A stretch of DNA of 11,264 bases, taken from Pseudomonadota bacterium. Its GTDB lineage: Bacteria > Pseudomonadota > Gammaproteobacteria > Acidithiobacillales > Acidithiobacillaceae. The DNA lies in contig JAKAVW010000070.1 of assembly GCA_021827445.1 (NCBI GenBank), forward strand, positions 1 to 11,264, written 5' to 3'. Positions 7,189-11,264 of this stretch are shown here, piece by piece; positions within the stretch are counted from its first letter, which is position 1; every line of letters starts with the position of its first letter. Position numbers and translations under genes: made by a program. The notes below the pieces were generated by a model. It was not told where the DNA came from. It saw nothing but the letters and a program-made list of their open reading frames with translations, and did not search any database.

Positions 7189-11264
<4,076 letters not shown>

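Overview
This window is core chromosome: five housekeeping genes, all on the minus strand. In transcription order (right to left) they are rpoB, rpoC, rpsL, rpsG and fusA. They encode the beta and beta' subunits of RNA polymerase, ribosomal proteins S12 and S7, and elongation factor G. I see no mobile element, CRISPR array, RNA gene, or credible plus-strand gene.

Organism: the proteins are clearly proteobacterial. The beta' subunit aligns without gaps to the E. coli protein up to the catalytic centre, and its trigger loop carries the large proteobacterial insertion. The layout, with rpoBC running straight into the str genes, and the form of the beta insert near 8240-8360 (a GKVA/GGP/LPR.KWF.IRL type segment) look more like the beta, Acidithiobacillia or deep gamma lineages than the enterics. 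An Acidithiobacillus-like organism is my best guess, from memory of the proteins and not from a search.

Layout: rpoB (7189-11264) lacks only about five N-terminal codons, which lie beyond the right edge. After a 33-nt gap that holds a GC hairpin and a Shine-Dalgarno, rpoC (3001-7155) probably starts at a TTG codon; an ATG three codons upstream is the alternative. A 107-nt intergenic region (2894-3000) follows. It holds a near-ideal sigma70 promoter (TTGACA, 17 nt, TAGAAT) with a GC-rich discriminator, embedded in a 29-nt near-palindrome, plus a second GC hairpin at the start of the transcript. Then come rpsL (2522-2893), rpsG (2025-2495) and fusA (1-1993, missing roughly its last 35 codons past the left edge), separated by 26 and 31 nt.

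Together the genes supply the transcription and translation machinery. No intrinsic terminator is visible between rpoC and rpsL, so the str genes are probably transcribed both by read-through from rpoBC and from their own promoter. I found no undescribed system. The points worth a second look are the architecture of the rpoC-rpsL intergenic region, the rpoC start, the short rpsL-rpsG spacer, and a short protein module shared between beta and beta'.
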